From: Candidatus Nanogingivalis gingivitcus
GTDB taxonomy: Bacteria > Patescibacteriota > Saccharimonadia > Saccharimonadales > Saccharimonadaceae
Direction of reading: 5' to 3'
NCBI RefSeq assembly: GCF_004151455.1
Contig: NZ_PRLK01000006.1
Coordinates: forward strand, 1-46,082
Length of the DNA: 46,082 nucleotides
The number at the start of each line of letters is the position of its first letter. Position 1 is the first letter of the stretch. The notes under the pieces were generated by a model. That model saw only the letters and a list, made by a program, of their open reading frames with translations, made no database searches and had not been told where the DNA came from. A program made the translations under genes and the position numbers. This document shows, piece after piece, positions 6,943 to 14,623 of the stretch.

Positions 6943-7009
6943 AAAAAAGAGCTATATTGTCCACGCCTCTATGTCGTAAACGCGGGGAAGCATGAACTAG
7001 CTCTTTTTT
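6943..7009. other. large-loop hairpin H5, probable bidirectional terminator
   Basis: AAAAAAGAGCTA (6943-6954) pairs perfectly with TAGCTCTTTTTT (6998-7009), giving a U-tract on either strand. The 43-nt loop has a further CCACGC/GCGGGG pairing (5 of 6). On the minus strand it could end the micro-ORF operon that starts near 7773. Confidence 0.7.
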
Positions 7010-7015
7010 GCTAAT

Positions 7016-7060
7016 ATAGCCGTCGCCTTCAGGCTTATACATCCCAAGACAAACGGCTAT
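7016..7060. other. hairpin H6 with inner tetraloop hairpin
   Basis: ATAGCCGT (7016-7023) pairs with ACGGCTAT (7053-7060). The 29-nt loop contains GCC-TTCA-GGC at 7025-7034. It lies 6 nt from H5. From 7061 to about 7160 only AT-rich DNA with a fragment of the direct repeat is seen. Confidence 0.6.
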
Positions 7061-7164
7061 TTAAACAATTACATTATACGTATTTATTAACTTGAAGTCA
7101 ATAAATAGACATTAGGTAGTGTGTTGTTTTATACTATAAATAATAAACATTCTGACGTAGAAAA

Positions 7165-7197
7165 AACACCCCCTCGTGAGGGGTATTTTGTTTTGGG
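7165..7197. terminator. terminator between minus-strand RHH gene and hairpin series
   Basis: CCCT-CGTG-AGGG, extended by further C-G pairs, lies between AAAACA and TATTTTGTTTT, so it can act on either strand. It lies just past the stop of the minus-strand RHH gene (stop at 7209-7211). Confidence 0.65.
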
Positions 7198-7208
7198 ACA
7201 ATTATTTT

Positions 7209-7364
7209 TTATTCATTTCTTAATGTGCGTTTTAATAGCTTAGCTAATTCTTGGGCGATAGTTGTGCCATTCTTTTCAGCCCTCTTCCTTAGTTTTTCGT
7301 GTGATTCAGCATCAATTCGTATAGCTTTAGCTGTTTTAGTAAAATCACCCTTTTTTTGTGCCAT
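7209..7364 (-). CDS. small ribbon-helix-helix-like protein
   Basis: A 51-residue minus-strand ORF begins with ATG (7364-7362) after a GAAGGAAGG purine-rich site. The protein is basic: a short N-terminal KK tail, a strand-like KTAKAIRIDAE, then ESHEKLRKRAEKNG, a turn, and TTIAQELAKLLKRTL. This strand-helix-turn-helix order is typical of Arc/CopG ribbon-helix-helix DNA-binding proteins that repress toxin-antitoxin, plasmid or phage genes. No toxin partner adjoins it. It may bind the nearby repeats or the promoter at 7818-7846; that is inferred. The + strand ORF over the same bases is a shadow. Confidence 0.65.
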   Translation of the reverse strand: MAQKKGDFTKTAKAIRIDAESHEKLRKRAEKNGTTIAQELAKLLKRTLRNE

Positions 7365-7442
7365 TCTTTTTCCTTCCTTCGGCAAGGTATTTGTGGCGGA
7401 GGCTTGACAACATTTGTCTTTTTTGTTAGGATTTAGGTAGGT

Positions 7443-7523
7443 TTATTTTTTGTCATTGGTTTCAATTTTAAGTAAATTGATTTCAATGACTTTTATTTTT
7501 ATGTTCTTAAAAGTAAAAAACAT
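7443..7523 (-). CDS. 26-residue micro-ORF
   Basis: ATG at 7523 (minus) follows a GGGGGTAAGGATGG purine-rich stretch. The peptide (MFFTFKNIKIKVIEINLLKI...) has the same K/I alternation as the micro-ORF at 7687-7773. It is too short to identify. It lies in line with the RHH gene and may belong to the same transcript. It could be chance. Confidence 0.25.
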   Translation of the reverse strand: MFFTFKNIKIKVIEINLLKIETNDKK

Positions 7524-7686
7524 TTTACCATCCTTACCCCCTTTCTTGCCGATTTATTAAGTTACGCCTTCGCCACTGTTAATAGTATACAACTTTACAT
7601 CAAGGAAAGTAAGAAGTAGGGGCTTGATATTAGTTAATTATTTTAGTAATATATTGATAGTTAAGATAATTCTATTTTAACTATTT

Positions 7687-7773
7687 TCATTTTTGAAGGT
7701 TTCTTTTTGGAACCTTCTTTTTTGTTTTAATTTCTATAATGATATTCAATAATTCAATTTTAGCTATTTTCAT
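7687..7773 (-). CDS. 28-residue micro-ORF with good ribosome site
   Basis: ATG at 7773 (minus) is preceded by AAGGAG with 6 nt spacing, and about 45-50 nt further upstream by a good promoter (7818-7846). The peptide MKIAKIELLNIIIEIKTKKK... is amphipathic and basic. Its TGA overlaps an ATG (7690) that begins MKIVKIELS and then stops at 7661: the same first residues with one change, so the start of the ORF appears duplicated in tandem. Function unknown. It may be a leader peptide or a small toxin-like peptide. Confidence 0.35.
   Translation of the reverse strand: MKIAKIELLNIIIEIKTKKKVPKRNLQK
7695..7723 (+). terminator. + strand intrinsic terminator inside the minus-strand micro-ORF
   Basis: GAAGGTTTC (7695-7703) pairs with GGAACCTTC (7709-7717) around TTTTT and is followed by TTTTTTG. 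On the minus strand it lacks a U-tract, so it would stop antisense or + strand transcription. Confidence 0.65.
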
Positions 7774-7817
7774 TTTTTCTCCTTGATTTTAAAGTGCCTT
7801 ACTTCTTACCTATTTAT

Positions 7818-7846
7818 ATTATAGCAAAATATACGTATAAAGTAAA
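7818..7846 (-). promoter_or_regulatory. minus-strand promoter for the micro-ORF/RHH transcript
   Basis: Read on the minus strand: TTTACT (7846-7841), a 17-nt spacer, TATAAT (7823-7818). It is the best sigma-70-type promoter on this strand in the gap. Confidence 0.55.
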
Positions 7847-7924
7847 CTGTTATTATAATATATAATGTCATTTATATATTTATGTATTTATTTATAAACT
7901 CTATACATATCTGGAATATTAGTA

Positions 7925-7999
7925 TGTGCCAATCGGCATGGAGGTTTAAGCCCTTTCTCGTCTTACTTAGCGTTTTGTTCAAAGACGCTTTTTTTATTT
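7925..7999 (+). other. hairpin plus terminator upstream of the polyamine operon (possible small RNA)
   Basis: TGCC-AATC-GGCA (about 7927-7938) is followed by a GGTTTAAGCC stretch and then a terminator: AGCGTTTTG ... CAAA-G-ACGCT (7969-7989) and a run of seven T. The terminator ends before the speD promoter at 8020, so this would be a separate short RNA or the end of a lost gene, not a speD leader. No known riboswitch is recognised. Confidence 0.45.
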
Positions 8000-8019
8000 T
8001 TACTTAAGCAAAAAACTTT

Positions 8020-8048
8020 TTGAGTTTGTGGGGTGGATGTAGTAAAAT
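8020..8048 (+). promoter_or_regulatory. promoter of the polyamine operon, near-leaderless
   Basis: TTGAGT (8020-8025), 17-nt spacer, TAAAAT (8043-8048). The ATG of speD is at 8061, so the 5' leader would be only about 5 nt. No Shine-Dalgarno is present. Confidence 0.65.
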
Positions 8049-8060
8049 TTAAGTATATTT

Positions 8061-8405
8061 ATGAAGCCTGTTTTTTCAACTATTAGTTATGGTTTATATA
8101 ATATAGAATCTTATTTAATTGAGGACGGCTTTTGTACAGAAAAAATATTAGAGGAAATAGTAGCTAAAACAGGGCTTCATATAGTTAAAAAACAGAAGCA
8201 TGAATTTTCACCTCAGGGTTTAAGTATGACATTTATTTTAGCAGAATCACATATTGCTATACATACTTACCCAGAATTAAAAAGTGCTTACATTACATTA
8301 ACTACATGCCATAAACTAAATGAATTACAACGTAAAGAGATACTAGAAAAAATAAAGAATAGTTTTAATACTGATAATGTTATAGAAAAAATAGTTAGCG
8401 TATGA
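8061..8405 (+). CDS. speD: S-adenosylmethionine decarboxylase proenzyme
   Basis: The 114-residue product decarboxylates S-adenosylmethionine to make the aminopropyl donor for spermidine synthesis. AdoMetDC cuts itself to make a pyruvoyl cofactor, and the self-cleavage motif is present: AESHIAIHTYPE, with cleavage expected between Glu and Ser. The catalytic His (in HTYPE) and a Cys (TTCHK) further on match the family. It is slightly shorter than typical 120-130-residue bacterial forms. Its TGA overlaps the ATG of the next gene (ATGA at 8402-8405), so the two are translationally coupled, and the spermidine synthase two genes on completes the step. This TGA also shows that UGA is a stop here. 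Confidence 0.88.
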   Translation: MKPVFSTISYGLYNIESYLIEDGFCTEKILEEIVAKTGLHIVKKQKHEFSPQGLSMTFILAESHIAIHTYPELKSAYITLTTCHKLNELQRKEILEKIKNSFNTDNVIEKIVSV

Positions 8406-9133
8406 TATTTAAAAAAACGATAGGTAAAATAAAAATAGGGGATATTTTAAACGGTGAAAAAACTCGTTTTAGGGTTGAGGGCTGTTTAGTTTTTGAAGAA
8501 AAGCGTTTAGAGAGGAAGGATGAGGATGATTCGGCCTATACCAATACTATTTATAGATGGGAAGAATGGGAACTTGTAGGGTTTAATAATTATGATAGTT
8601 GGTTGGAGATAGACCACTATACGAGAAAAGTTTCAATATATGAGCCTATTTATTTTATGGGACCGATTGATCCAGTAAATTTTAGAAAGGGCGATACTAT
8701 TACCTTAACCGAAAAGGGTAGTGAAGAACAAAAAACGGTTTATGTGGAAGAAGTTGGCGAAGGTACCATTGTTGAAATTCAAGGTAAAAATACTTTTCAA
8801 GTTTTTAAAGATGAAAAAATGGCTTATGCTACTCTGAAGCAAGACGGTAAGTTAATAACTATTGAAAAATATAATAATCGTGAATATGATGCTTATAAGA
8901 AAAGAGAAATTACACGAAAGGAACAGAAAAAATTATTCGGTAAAGTTATATATGATCCAAATTGGTTAGTTATTTATTATATCGTTGGAATATTAATATT
9001 TTATGCAATTATTACAATCTTTTTAAATATCTTTTTTCCTAGCTCTTCTAGTAGTGATAGTAATAGTAGTGGAGGGGGCGTATATACTACTAGAGGAATC
9101 CATGGTGGGGGTGGAGGAGGAGTTGGTAAATAA
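8402..9133 (+). CDS. DUF4178-like membrane protein of the polyamine operon
   Basis: The 243-residue product has a beta-rich soluble N-terminal part (1-180). It contains paired repeats of the type KIKIGDILN ... TRFRVEG and FRKGDTITL ... KTVYVEEVGEGTIVEIQG, resembling DUF4178. One membrane helix follows (about 187-211), then a Ser run and a Gly-rich tail (GGGVYTTRGIHGGGGGG). DUF4178 proteins are often found next to AdoMet decarboxylase and spermidine synthase genes, which matches this position. The biochemical role is unknown. It overlaps speD by 4 nt and the synthase by 1 nt. The Gly-rich tail could be a flexible or processed end; that is speculation. Confidence 0.65.
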   Translation: MIFKKTIGKIKIGDILNGEKTRFRVEGCLVFEEKRLERKDEDDSAYTNTIYRWEEWELVGFNNYDSWLEIDHYTRKVSIYEPIYFMGPIDPVNFRKGDTITLTEKGSEEQKTVYVEEVGEGTIVEIQGKNTFQVFKDEKMAYATLKQDGKLITIEKYNNREYDAYKKREITRKEQKKLFGKVIYDPNWLVIYYIVGILIFYAIITIFLNIFFPSSSSSDSNSSGGGVYTTRGIHGGGGGGVGK

Positions 9134-10671
9134 TGGCTATATTTAGAAGCAGAAAAGATAAGGAAAGAGAGAATGTAACTCTATTTGCTGCTGCTCTTTT
9201 AGTGGCTATAGGTGGAATTATCTACGAGCTTATTTTAGGCTCTGCCGCTTCATATCTAATTGGTGATTCTACTTTAAGCTTTAGTATTGCAACTGGCGTA
9301 ACGCTTTTTGGTATGGGGGTAGGGTCATTATTAGTTAAAAAAGTAAAAGGCCATCCAGCGACAAGTTTTGCTCTTAATGAGATTTTTTTAAGTTTAGTTG
9401 GTGGTAACTCGGTTTTAATTCTATATATTGCTTTTGGGTTTACTAAGATATCTTGGATTATTTTTTCTATAATTAGCCTATTAATTGGCGTGATGATAGG
9501 TTTTGAAATACCTTTAATGATGAAAACTTTTGAAAAGTTTGGCCGCAAATCTTCAGTAGAGCTGCTAAGTAAAGTGTTTGCTATTGATTATTTTGGCGCT
9601 TTAGTTGCCTCCTTAGTTTTTCCGTTACTACTATTACCTCAGCTTGGGCTTATGAGAAGTGCTTATTTTGTAGCTAGCTTAAATATATTAGTTTCACTAT
9701 TAATACTAAAAGAAATAAAAACATCTAAAAAGGTTTTTTCTTTATGTTTAGGTGCTTTCTTTATTGTGGCTAGCTTATTTGTAGCTTCTAACTGGCTAGA
9801 GAAAAAGATAGATTCTGGAATTTATAAAGACCCTATTGTATTTTATAAACAAACTGAATATCAAAAAATAGTACTTACAAAATACTATAATGACACGAGG
9901 TTATTTTTAAATAATAACTTACAATTTTCTTCATTAGATGAAGCTAGATACCACGAAACTTTAGCCGTTAGTGCTATGTCATCAGTAGAAAATCCTAAAC
10001 GAGTGGCTATATTTGGTGGTGGAGATGGGTTACTTGCAAGGGAAATATTGAAATATCCAAGTGTTGAGCATATTGATTTAGTTGATATAGATTCTGAAAT
10101 GACAAAACTAGCTAAGGAAAATAACTTTCTAAGAAGCCAAAATGAAGGCTCATTTTTTAATAAAAAAGTAAAAATTCATAATCAGGATGCTTTTAGGTTT
10201 GCGTTTGAAACTGATAATAAATACGATGCAGTGCTGGTTGACCTTGTAGACCCTTCTAATGAACGACTTGCTAAACTATATTCAAAACAATTCTATCAAA
10301 GAGTAAATGATCTTTTAACAGATAGGGGGGTAATGATAACACAAGCGACTTCATCCTATTTTTCGCCTAACGCTTTTGCTACAGTTTTCTCAACTGTTAA
10401 GGAGGGACAGAGGGATAGGGAAGTATTACCTTTTTCTATAAACATACCATCCTTTGGCGAATGGGGTTTTGTTATGAGCATAAAAGATAAAAGTAAAGTT
10501 TTATCTCAGCCCTTGCCTACAAACCTTAAATATCAAAATAAAGATAATTTAGATTATATAATTAAGAAAAACCCTATAAAGATTAATAAGGGTGAAATTT
10601 CTACATTGCTTCAACCAAGGATTATAGAGATATACAATAACGATATGAAGCAATGGCGATATTATAAATAG
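9133..10671 (+). CDS. speE: membrane-fused spermidine synthase
   Basis: The 512-residue product joins an N-terminal multi-helix membrane domain (about 15-225, roughly seven helices) to a soluble aminopropyltransferase domain. The latter shows the decarboxylated-AdoMet site AIFGGGDGLLAREILKY (about 292-308), HIDLVDIDSEM with the acidic ribose-binding residue, QDAFRF, and VLVDLVDPSNERLAKLYS, where soluble enzymes have the catalytic Asp. Spermidine synthases transfer the aminopropyl group to putrescine. The membrane version probably works at the inner face of the membrane, and its real acceptor may differ. It starts one base inside the stop of the preceding gene and is the last gene of the operon. 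Confidence 0.82.
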   Translation: MAIFRSRKDKERENVTLFAAALLVAIGGIIYELILGSAASYLIGDSTLSFSIATGVTLFGMGVGSLLVKKVKGHPATSFALNEIFLSLVGGNSVLILYIAFGFTKISWIIFSIISLLIGVMIGFEIPLMMKTFEKFGRKSSVELLSKVFAIDYFGALVASLVFPLLLLPQLGLMRSAYFVASLNILVSLLILKEIKTSKKVFSLCLGAFFIVASLFVASNWLEKKIDSGIYKDPIVFYKQTEYQKIVLTKYYNDTRLFLNNNLQFSSLDEARYHETLAVSAMSSVENPKRVAIFGGGDGLLAREILKYPSVEHIDLVDIDSEMTKLAKENNFLRSQNEGSFFNKKVKIHNQDAFRFAFETDNKYDAVLVDLVDPSNERLAKLYSKQFYQRVNDLLTDRGVMITQATSSYFSPNAFATVFSTVKEGQRDREVLPFSINIPSFGEWGFVMSIKDKSKVLSQPLPTNLKYQNKDNLDYIIKKNPIKINKGEISTLLQPRIIEIYNNDMKQWRYYK

Positions 10672-10686
10672 AGTATAAGTACATGA

Positions 10687-10692
10687 TATAAT
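10687..10692 (+). promoter_or_regulatory. -10 box of leaderless uppP promoter
   Basis: TATAAT ends 7 nt before the ATG at 10700, and no Shine-Dalgarno is present. Transcription would begin at the start codon. Confidence 0.6.
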
Positions 10693-10699
10693 AGAGCTT

Positions 10700-11527
10700 A
10701 TGGATATTATAACTGTATTTAAAGTTGCGATAGTTGCAATTATAGAAGGTATTACTGAATGGCTTCCAATATCTAGTAGTAGCCATATAATGCTTTTTGA
10801 TAAGATTGTAGGACTTAATTTTACAAATGAATTTAAAGAAGTTTTTTTGGTAGTTATTCAGCTAGGTGCTATTTTAGCTATTATAGTAACTTACTTTAAT
10901 TTATTAAATCCTATATCGGAAAAGAAGAGCTATAAGGAAAGGAAAGAAACTTGGGAATTATGGGGTAAAATACTAGTAGCTTCTATTCCAGCAGGAATAC
11001 TTGGTGCAATTCTTAATAAGACTATAGATAGTAAACTTGAAAATTTTATAGTAATATCAACCACATTAATATTATACGGAGCTATCTTTATTCTTTTAGA
11101 AAAGTTCATATTTAATAAGAATAAAAAAGCAAAAGTTCAAAAAATAAATGAAATAAGCTATACTGATGCTTTAAAAATTGGAGGGTTTCAAGTATTATCA
11201 TTAATACCTGGAACCTCTAGGAGTGGATCTACTATACTAGGAGGTGTTTTGTCTGGCTTCTCTAGGTCTGTTGCAACAGAATTCTCATTTCTTATAGCCA
11301 TACCTGTTATGTTTGGTGCAAGTGCACTTAAAATATTAAAATATGGGTTACATTTTAGTGAGGTAGAGCTATTCTATATGGCTTTAGCTACTGTTATAGC
11401 TTTTGTGGTATCAATGGCTGTAGTTAGAAGAATAATAGCTTATCTTAAAAAACATAGCTTTGAAATATTTGGTTGGTATAGAATTTTACTTGGCATGCTA
11501 ATTATTCTATGTTTTATTTTAAGGTAA
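10700..11527 (+). CDS. uppP: undecaprenyl-diphosphatase
   Basis: The 275-residue integral membrane enzyme of the BacA/UppP family removes a phosphate from undecaprenyl diphosphate, recycling the lipid carrier for wall and polysaccharide synthesis. Both family motifs are present: EGITEWLPISSSSH (about 16-29), with the catalytic Glu and Ser residues, and PGTSRSGSTI (about 168-177), with the Arg. About eight membrane helices are visible. Length is normal. It is a single gene with its own leaderless promoter, followed 20 nt later by secY, which also has its own -10 box. Confidence 0.92.
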   Translation: MDIITVFKVAIVAIIEGITEWLPISSSSHIMLFDKIVGLNFTNEFKEVFLVVIQLGAILAIIVTYFNLLNPISEKKSYKERKETWELWGKILVASIPAGILGAILNKTIDSKLENFIVISTTLILYGAIFILLEKFIFNKNKKAKVQKINEISYTDALKIGGFQVLSLIPGTSRSGSTILGGVLSGFSRSVATEFSFLIAIPVMFGASALKILKYGLHFSEVELFYMALATVIAFVVSMAVVRRIIAYLKKHSFEIFGWYRILLGMLIILCFILR

Positions 11528-11534
11528 TATATGG

Positions 11535-11540
11535 TAGAAT
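11535..11540 (+). promoter_or_regulatory. -10 box of leaderless secY promoter
   Basis: TAGAAT ends 7 nt before the secY ATG at 11548, and no Shine-Dalgarno is present. Confidence 0.5.
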
Positions 11541-11547
11541 ATAGTTT

Positions 11548-12957
11548 ATGAATTGGAAGACTGTGTTTAAGTCCTTTAAAAATAAGGACATGCAAAAACG
11601 TTTATTTGGAGTTATAGGTTTAATTATCGTATTTAGATTTTTATCACATATACCTGTACCTTTAGCCGAACCCACTAAATTAAAAGAGGTAGTTGCTAAC
11701 GCTATTAATTCTACTGATTTAGGTGGTTTTATAAACTTGTTAACTGGTGGTGCTTTGACTAGCTTTTCTATTATGATTGTTGGGCTTTCACCATTTATTA
11801 CTGCTTCAATTATTACTCAGATGCTTTCTAAAGCTGTTCCATCACTTGAGGAACTTAATAATGATGGTGAATCTGGTAGAAGAAAAATAAATCAATGGAC
11901 ACGTATGCTTACTATCCCTTTAGCTATTGTCCAGTCTATTGCTTATATTTTTATTCTGCGAACAACAGTACTTGCACAAAATACAACAGTATTTAATGGT
12001 ATGAATATGATGGACTGGGTAGTGGCTGTTACTGCTATGACAGCAGGATCAGTGCTATTAATGTGGATAGGTGAAATTATTACTGAAAAAGGTATTGGTA
12101 ATGGAATTTCTTTGATAATTTTTGCAGGTATTATTTCACAGCTTCCAAGAATGCTTGCTACTTTCGGCAGTTCTATTGGTGATACAAAAACTTATGGTCC
12201 ACTTCAAATTTTTAACTGGTTTACATTACCAGTTAACCCAGTTGTAACCGGTGTTGCTTTTGCTCTAGGATTTGCAGGAATTATCCTTCTATATATTTTA
12301 GTTAAAATTAATGAAGCACAAAGAGTTATTACTATAAATTATGCAAAGCGTGTTCATGGTAATTCATCTTACGGTGGCATTAAGAGTATTTTGCCAGTAA
12401 AATTAATTGTTGCTGGAGTTATACCTGTTATTTTTGCTGTTTCTTTCTTGAGCTTACCAGCTTTTGTTGGTCAAGTTATGAAATCATCTAATACGAATGT
12501 TGATCTTGCAAATAAACTAATAACATGGTTCCAAGCACCTAACGCAGGTTCTTTTACAGGTAGTACATGGGAGGCTTTCATTTACCCAATTTGTTACTTT
12601 ATCTTAATTGTAATGTTTACTTACTTCTACACCTCAATAGTATTTAATTCTAATGAAATAGCTGATAATCTACAAAAACAAGGTGGATTTATAGAAGGTG
12701 TACGCCCTGGAATTTCAACAGCTAAATACTTAAGTACTACAGTTAATAGATTAAACTTGTTTGGGGCTATAGCTTTAGGATTAATTGCTATTTTACCTTT
12801 TGTTGCAGATTATTTGTTATATCATTTAGTACAAATACAAAACGGTAACTTATCAATAGGCGGAACAGGATTACTAATTGTTGTTACCGTTGCACTTGAA
12901 AGTATTAGGCAGTTAAATTCTAGAGCCTTAATGGTAACTTACGACGATTATAAATAG
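11548..12957 (+). CDS. secY: protein translocase channel subunit SecY
   Basis: The 469-residue product is the pore of the Sec translocon, with about ten membrane helices. Recognisable blocks are FRFLSHIPVP near the N-terminus, GLSPFITASIITQML (about 78-92), the NGISLIIFAGII block (about 185-198), INYAKRVHG (about 263-271, cytoplasmic loop 4), and GGFIEGVRPG followed by TAKYL, typical of the C5 loop that contacts SecA and the ribosome. It is some 30 residues longer than many homologues. In most bacteria secY lies in the spc ribosomal operon. Here it is between uppP and a sortase, more than 27 kb from the S10/spc-type cluster. Confidence 0.95.
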   Translation: MNWKTVFKSFKNKDMQKRLFGVIGLIIVFRFLSHIPVPLAEPTKLKEVVANAINSTDLGGFINLLTGGALTSFSIMIVGLSPFITASIITQMLSKAVPSLEELNNDGESGRRKINQWTRMLTIPLAIVQSIAYIFILRTTVLAQNTTVFNGMNMMDWVVAVTAMTAGSVLLMWIGEIITEKGIGNGISLIIFAGIISQLPRMLATFGSSIGDTKTYGPLQIFNWFTLPVNPVVTGVAFALGFAGIILLYILVKINEAQRVITINYAKRVHGNSSYGGIKSILPVKLIVAGVIPVIFAVSFLSLPAFVGQVMKSSNTNVDLANKLITWFQAPNAGSFTGSTWEAFIYPICYFILIVMFTYFYTSIVFNSNEIADNLQKQGGFIEGVRPGISTAKYLSTTVNRLNLFGAIALGLIAILPFVADYLLYHLVQIQNGNLSIGGTGLLIVVTVALESIRQLNSRALMVTYDDYK

Positions 12958-12991
12958 AATTTTATAAAAGGGTGGAAGGTGGTATATTACC

Positions 12992-13684
12992 GTGATTGTT
13001 AAAAACAGGAATAGCCGTAAAAGAAAAGTATTTACTATAATATTAGTGATTGCTTGGCTAAGCTTTGCAGGATTTAGTGCCTATTACGTATATACTCATT
13101 TTATTGATGTCAAGCCAGAAGTAATTACTAGGGTTGACCCTAATGGTGTAGAAATAAAGGTTGATGAACGACCCGTTACGGTTCAAGCTAAGCAAGAGTG
13201 GACAGTACCAGCTAGCCATCCAAGGTATATCTCTATTCCTAAATTAGGAATAGAGAATGCTAGAATAGTTCAGCTAGGGATTATTAAAAAAACTGGCCAG
13301 TTAGATGCTCCTGTATCTATACATGATGCTGGTTGGTATAACGGTAGTGCATTACCTGGTAAGGGTGGCGCAATGCTTATGGATGGACATAACGGAGGCC
13401 CTAATTTCGGTGGCATATTTGAAAAACTTAGGGAATTAAAAAACGGCGATGAAATTATCATTGAACGTGGCGATGGTAAAAAGTTAACATACGTAGTAAA
13501 AGACAACCGCGATATGAATGTTAAGGATATTAATGATCCATCTAATAAATGGGGGATGGCTACCATGACAAATTCTATAGAAGCTGGTAAAGAGGGACTT
13601 AATATTATTACTTGTGTCGGTCAATGGGATGAAAGATCGCAAACTTTTAATGAGAGAACAATGTTAAGGGCTGTAATAAAATAA
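12992..13684 (+). CDS. sortase
   Basis: The 230-residue product has an N-terminal cytoplasmic basic tail (NRNSRKRK), one membrane helix (about 13-33), a linker, and a sortase beta-barrel. The catalytic His is in LMDGHNGG, the Cys in NIITCVGQW, and the Arg near the C-terminus in ERTMLRAVI. Sortases cleave sorting motifs of secreted proteins and join them to a surface nucleophile. The overall form resembles the single-helix sortases of Actinobacteria (class E/F), but the class is not certain. GTG 12992 is used because AAGGGTGGAAGGTGG precedes it. No gene in the window has a clear LPXTG-type tail, so its substrates lie elsewhere. Confidence 0.88.
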   Translation: MIVKNRNSRKRKVFTIILVIAWLSFAGFSAYYVYTHFIDVKPEVITRVDPNGVEIKVDERPVTVQAKQEWTVPASHPRYISIPKLGIENARIVQLGIIKKTGQLDAPVSIHDAGWYNGSALPGKGGAMLMDGHNGGPNFGGIFEKLRELKNGDEIIIERGDGKKLTYVVKDNRDMNVKDINDPSNKWGMATMTNSIEAGKEGLNIITCVGQWDERSQTFNERTMLRAVIK

Positions 13685-13711
13685 GGTATAGATTATTTTA
13701 AAAAAGTAGAT

Positions 13712-13748
13712 AAAACTTCTTCAGGTAGTTGGAGAAGTTTTATTTTTA
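13712..13748 (+). terminator. terminator after the sortase gene
   Basis: AAAACTTCTTC (13712-13722) pairs with GGAGAAGTTTT (13731-13741), one G-U pair, and is followed by ATTTTTA. Confidence 0.75.
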
Positions 13749-13791
13749 TACGAAGATATATTATAATTAAAAGTAGATAATATCAGCTTGA

Positions 13792-14463
13792 ATGGATAAA
13801 ACTATGGAGCTTTCTAAATTTAAAAAAACTATTATAATACTTATTACACTTTTATTTGGTTTTATACCTATGTTTATATCTGCTATTTTGACGGATTCGT
13901 TTATCGGAGATAAGTATGATCTTCCAATGATTTTTTATATTAGCATTATGTTTGGAGACTTAGTTCTTTTACCTATATTCAATATTAAATTTGTAGAATT
14001 GTTTTATGAAAATAAAAAGAATATTATAGCTAAAAAATATAAGACTATCGGCAAAATTATATTAGTTTCTGTATTGTCTGCCTGCATAAATTTATACTCC
14101 CACTTTATTTTATGGCCTAACGATAATATTACAGGATTTATGGATTTTCATAAGGGTGAATTAGCTATTGGTGGATGGGTGCATTTCTTTTTTAGCTTTT
14201 TGCAAATGATAATTGTATTTTATTATTTAATCGAGTTGCCGGAAATTATTAAAGCAAACAAGAGTAATAAATTAATAAGATCATTACAGAAATTATTGAT
14301 TATTTTCGTACTTCTACAAATTCCTGATTTTATTCTTCGAAATATTAAATTAAATACTATAAATAATTTTATAGGTGCCTTATTGACGGATTGGCCATCG
14401 GTAGCTGTTCCTATAGTTATGATAGCTTACTTTACATTTTTACAGATTAAATATAGAAAATAG
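13792..14463 (+). CDS. unknown multi-pass membrane protein
   Basis: The 223-residue product has about six hydrophobic segments (near 13-33, 40-62, 83-108, 122-146, 163-178, 198-216) and short charged loops; nothing in them matches a family I know. There is no Shine-Dalgarno. A TAATAT (13778-13783) or GATAAT box ends about 8 nt before the ATG, so it looks like another leaderless gene. An ATG five codons in (13804) is an alternative start. It stands alone between the sortase terminator and the infA promoter, and is more AT-rich than the ribosomal genes that follow. Confidence 0.6.
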   Translation: MDKTMELSKFKKTIIILITLLFGFIPMFISAILTDSFIGDKYDLPMIFYISIMFGDLVLLPIFNIKFVELFYENKKNIIAKKYKTIGKIILVSVLSACINLYSHFILWPNDNITGFMDFHKGELAIGGWVHFFFSFLQMIIVFYYLIELPEIIKANKSNKLIRSLQKLLIIFVLLQIPDFILRNIKLNTINNFIGALLTDWPSVAVPIVMIAYFTFLQIKYRK

Positions 14464-14623
14464 CATATTAGAAAGCTCTAAAATACTCAAGGCTTAGGAC
14501 ATAGTAGGGTAAACTACAAACATAAAAATATAAGAGACTACTGCATTCGAAAAATATAACATAAAAGACCTAATATATTATTTTAAAGCATAAGCTAAGA
14601 AAGAATAAAACCTATTTTAGTGC

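Noticed and set aside
6160..7060. CRISPR array or type III toxin-antitoxin RNA repeats
   Set aside because: There are only two copies of the direct repeat, the hairpins differ in sequence, spacing is irregular, and no Cas or ToxN-like gene is present.
7225..7407. + strand 60-residue ORF
   Set aside because: It is the antisense shadow of the RHH-like gene on the minus strand, which has a better ribosome site and a family-like pattern.
8041..8060. SAM riboswitch in front of speD
   Set aside because: The promoter leaves a leader of about 5 nt, too short for any aptamer; the structured DNA further upstream ends in a terminator before this promoter.
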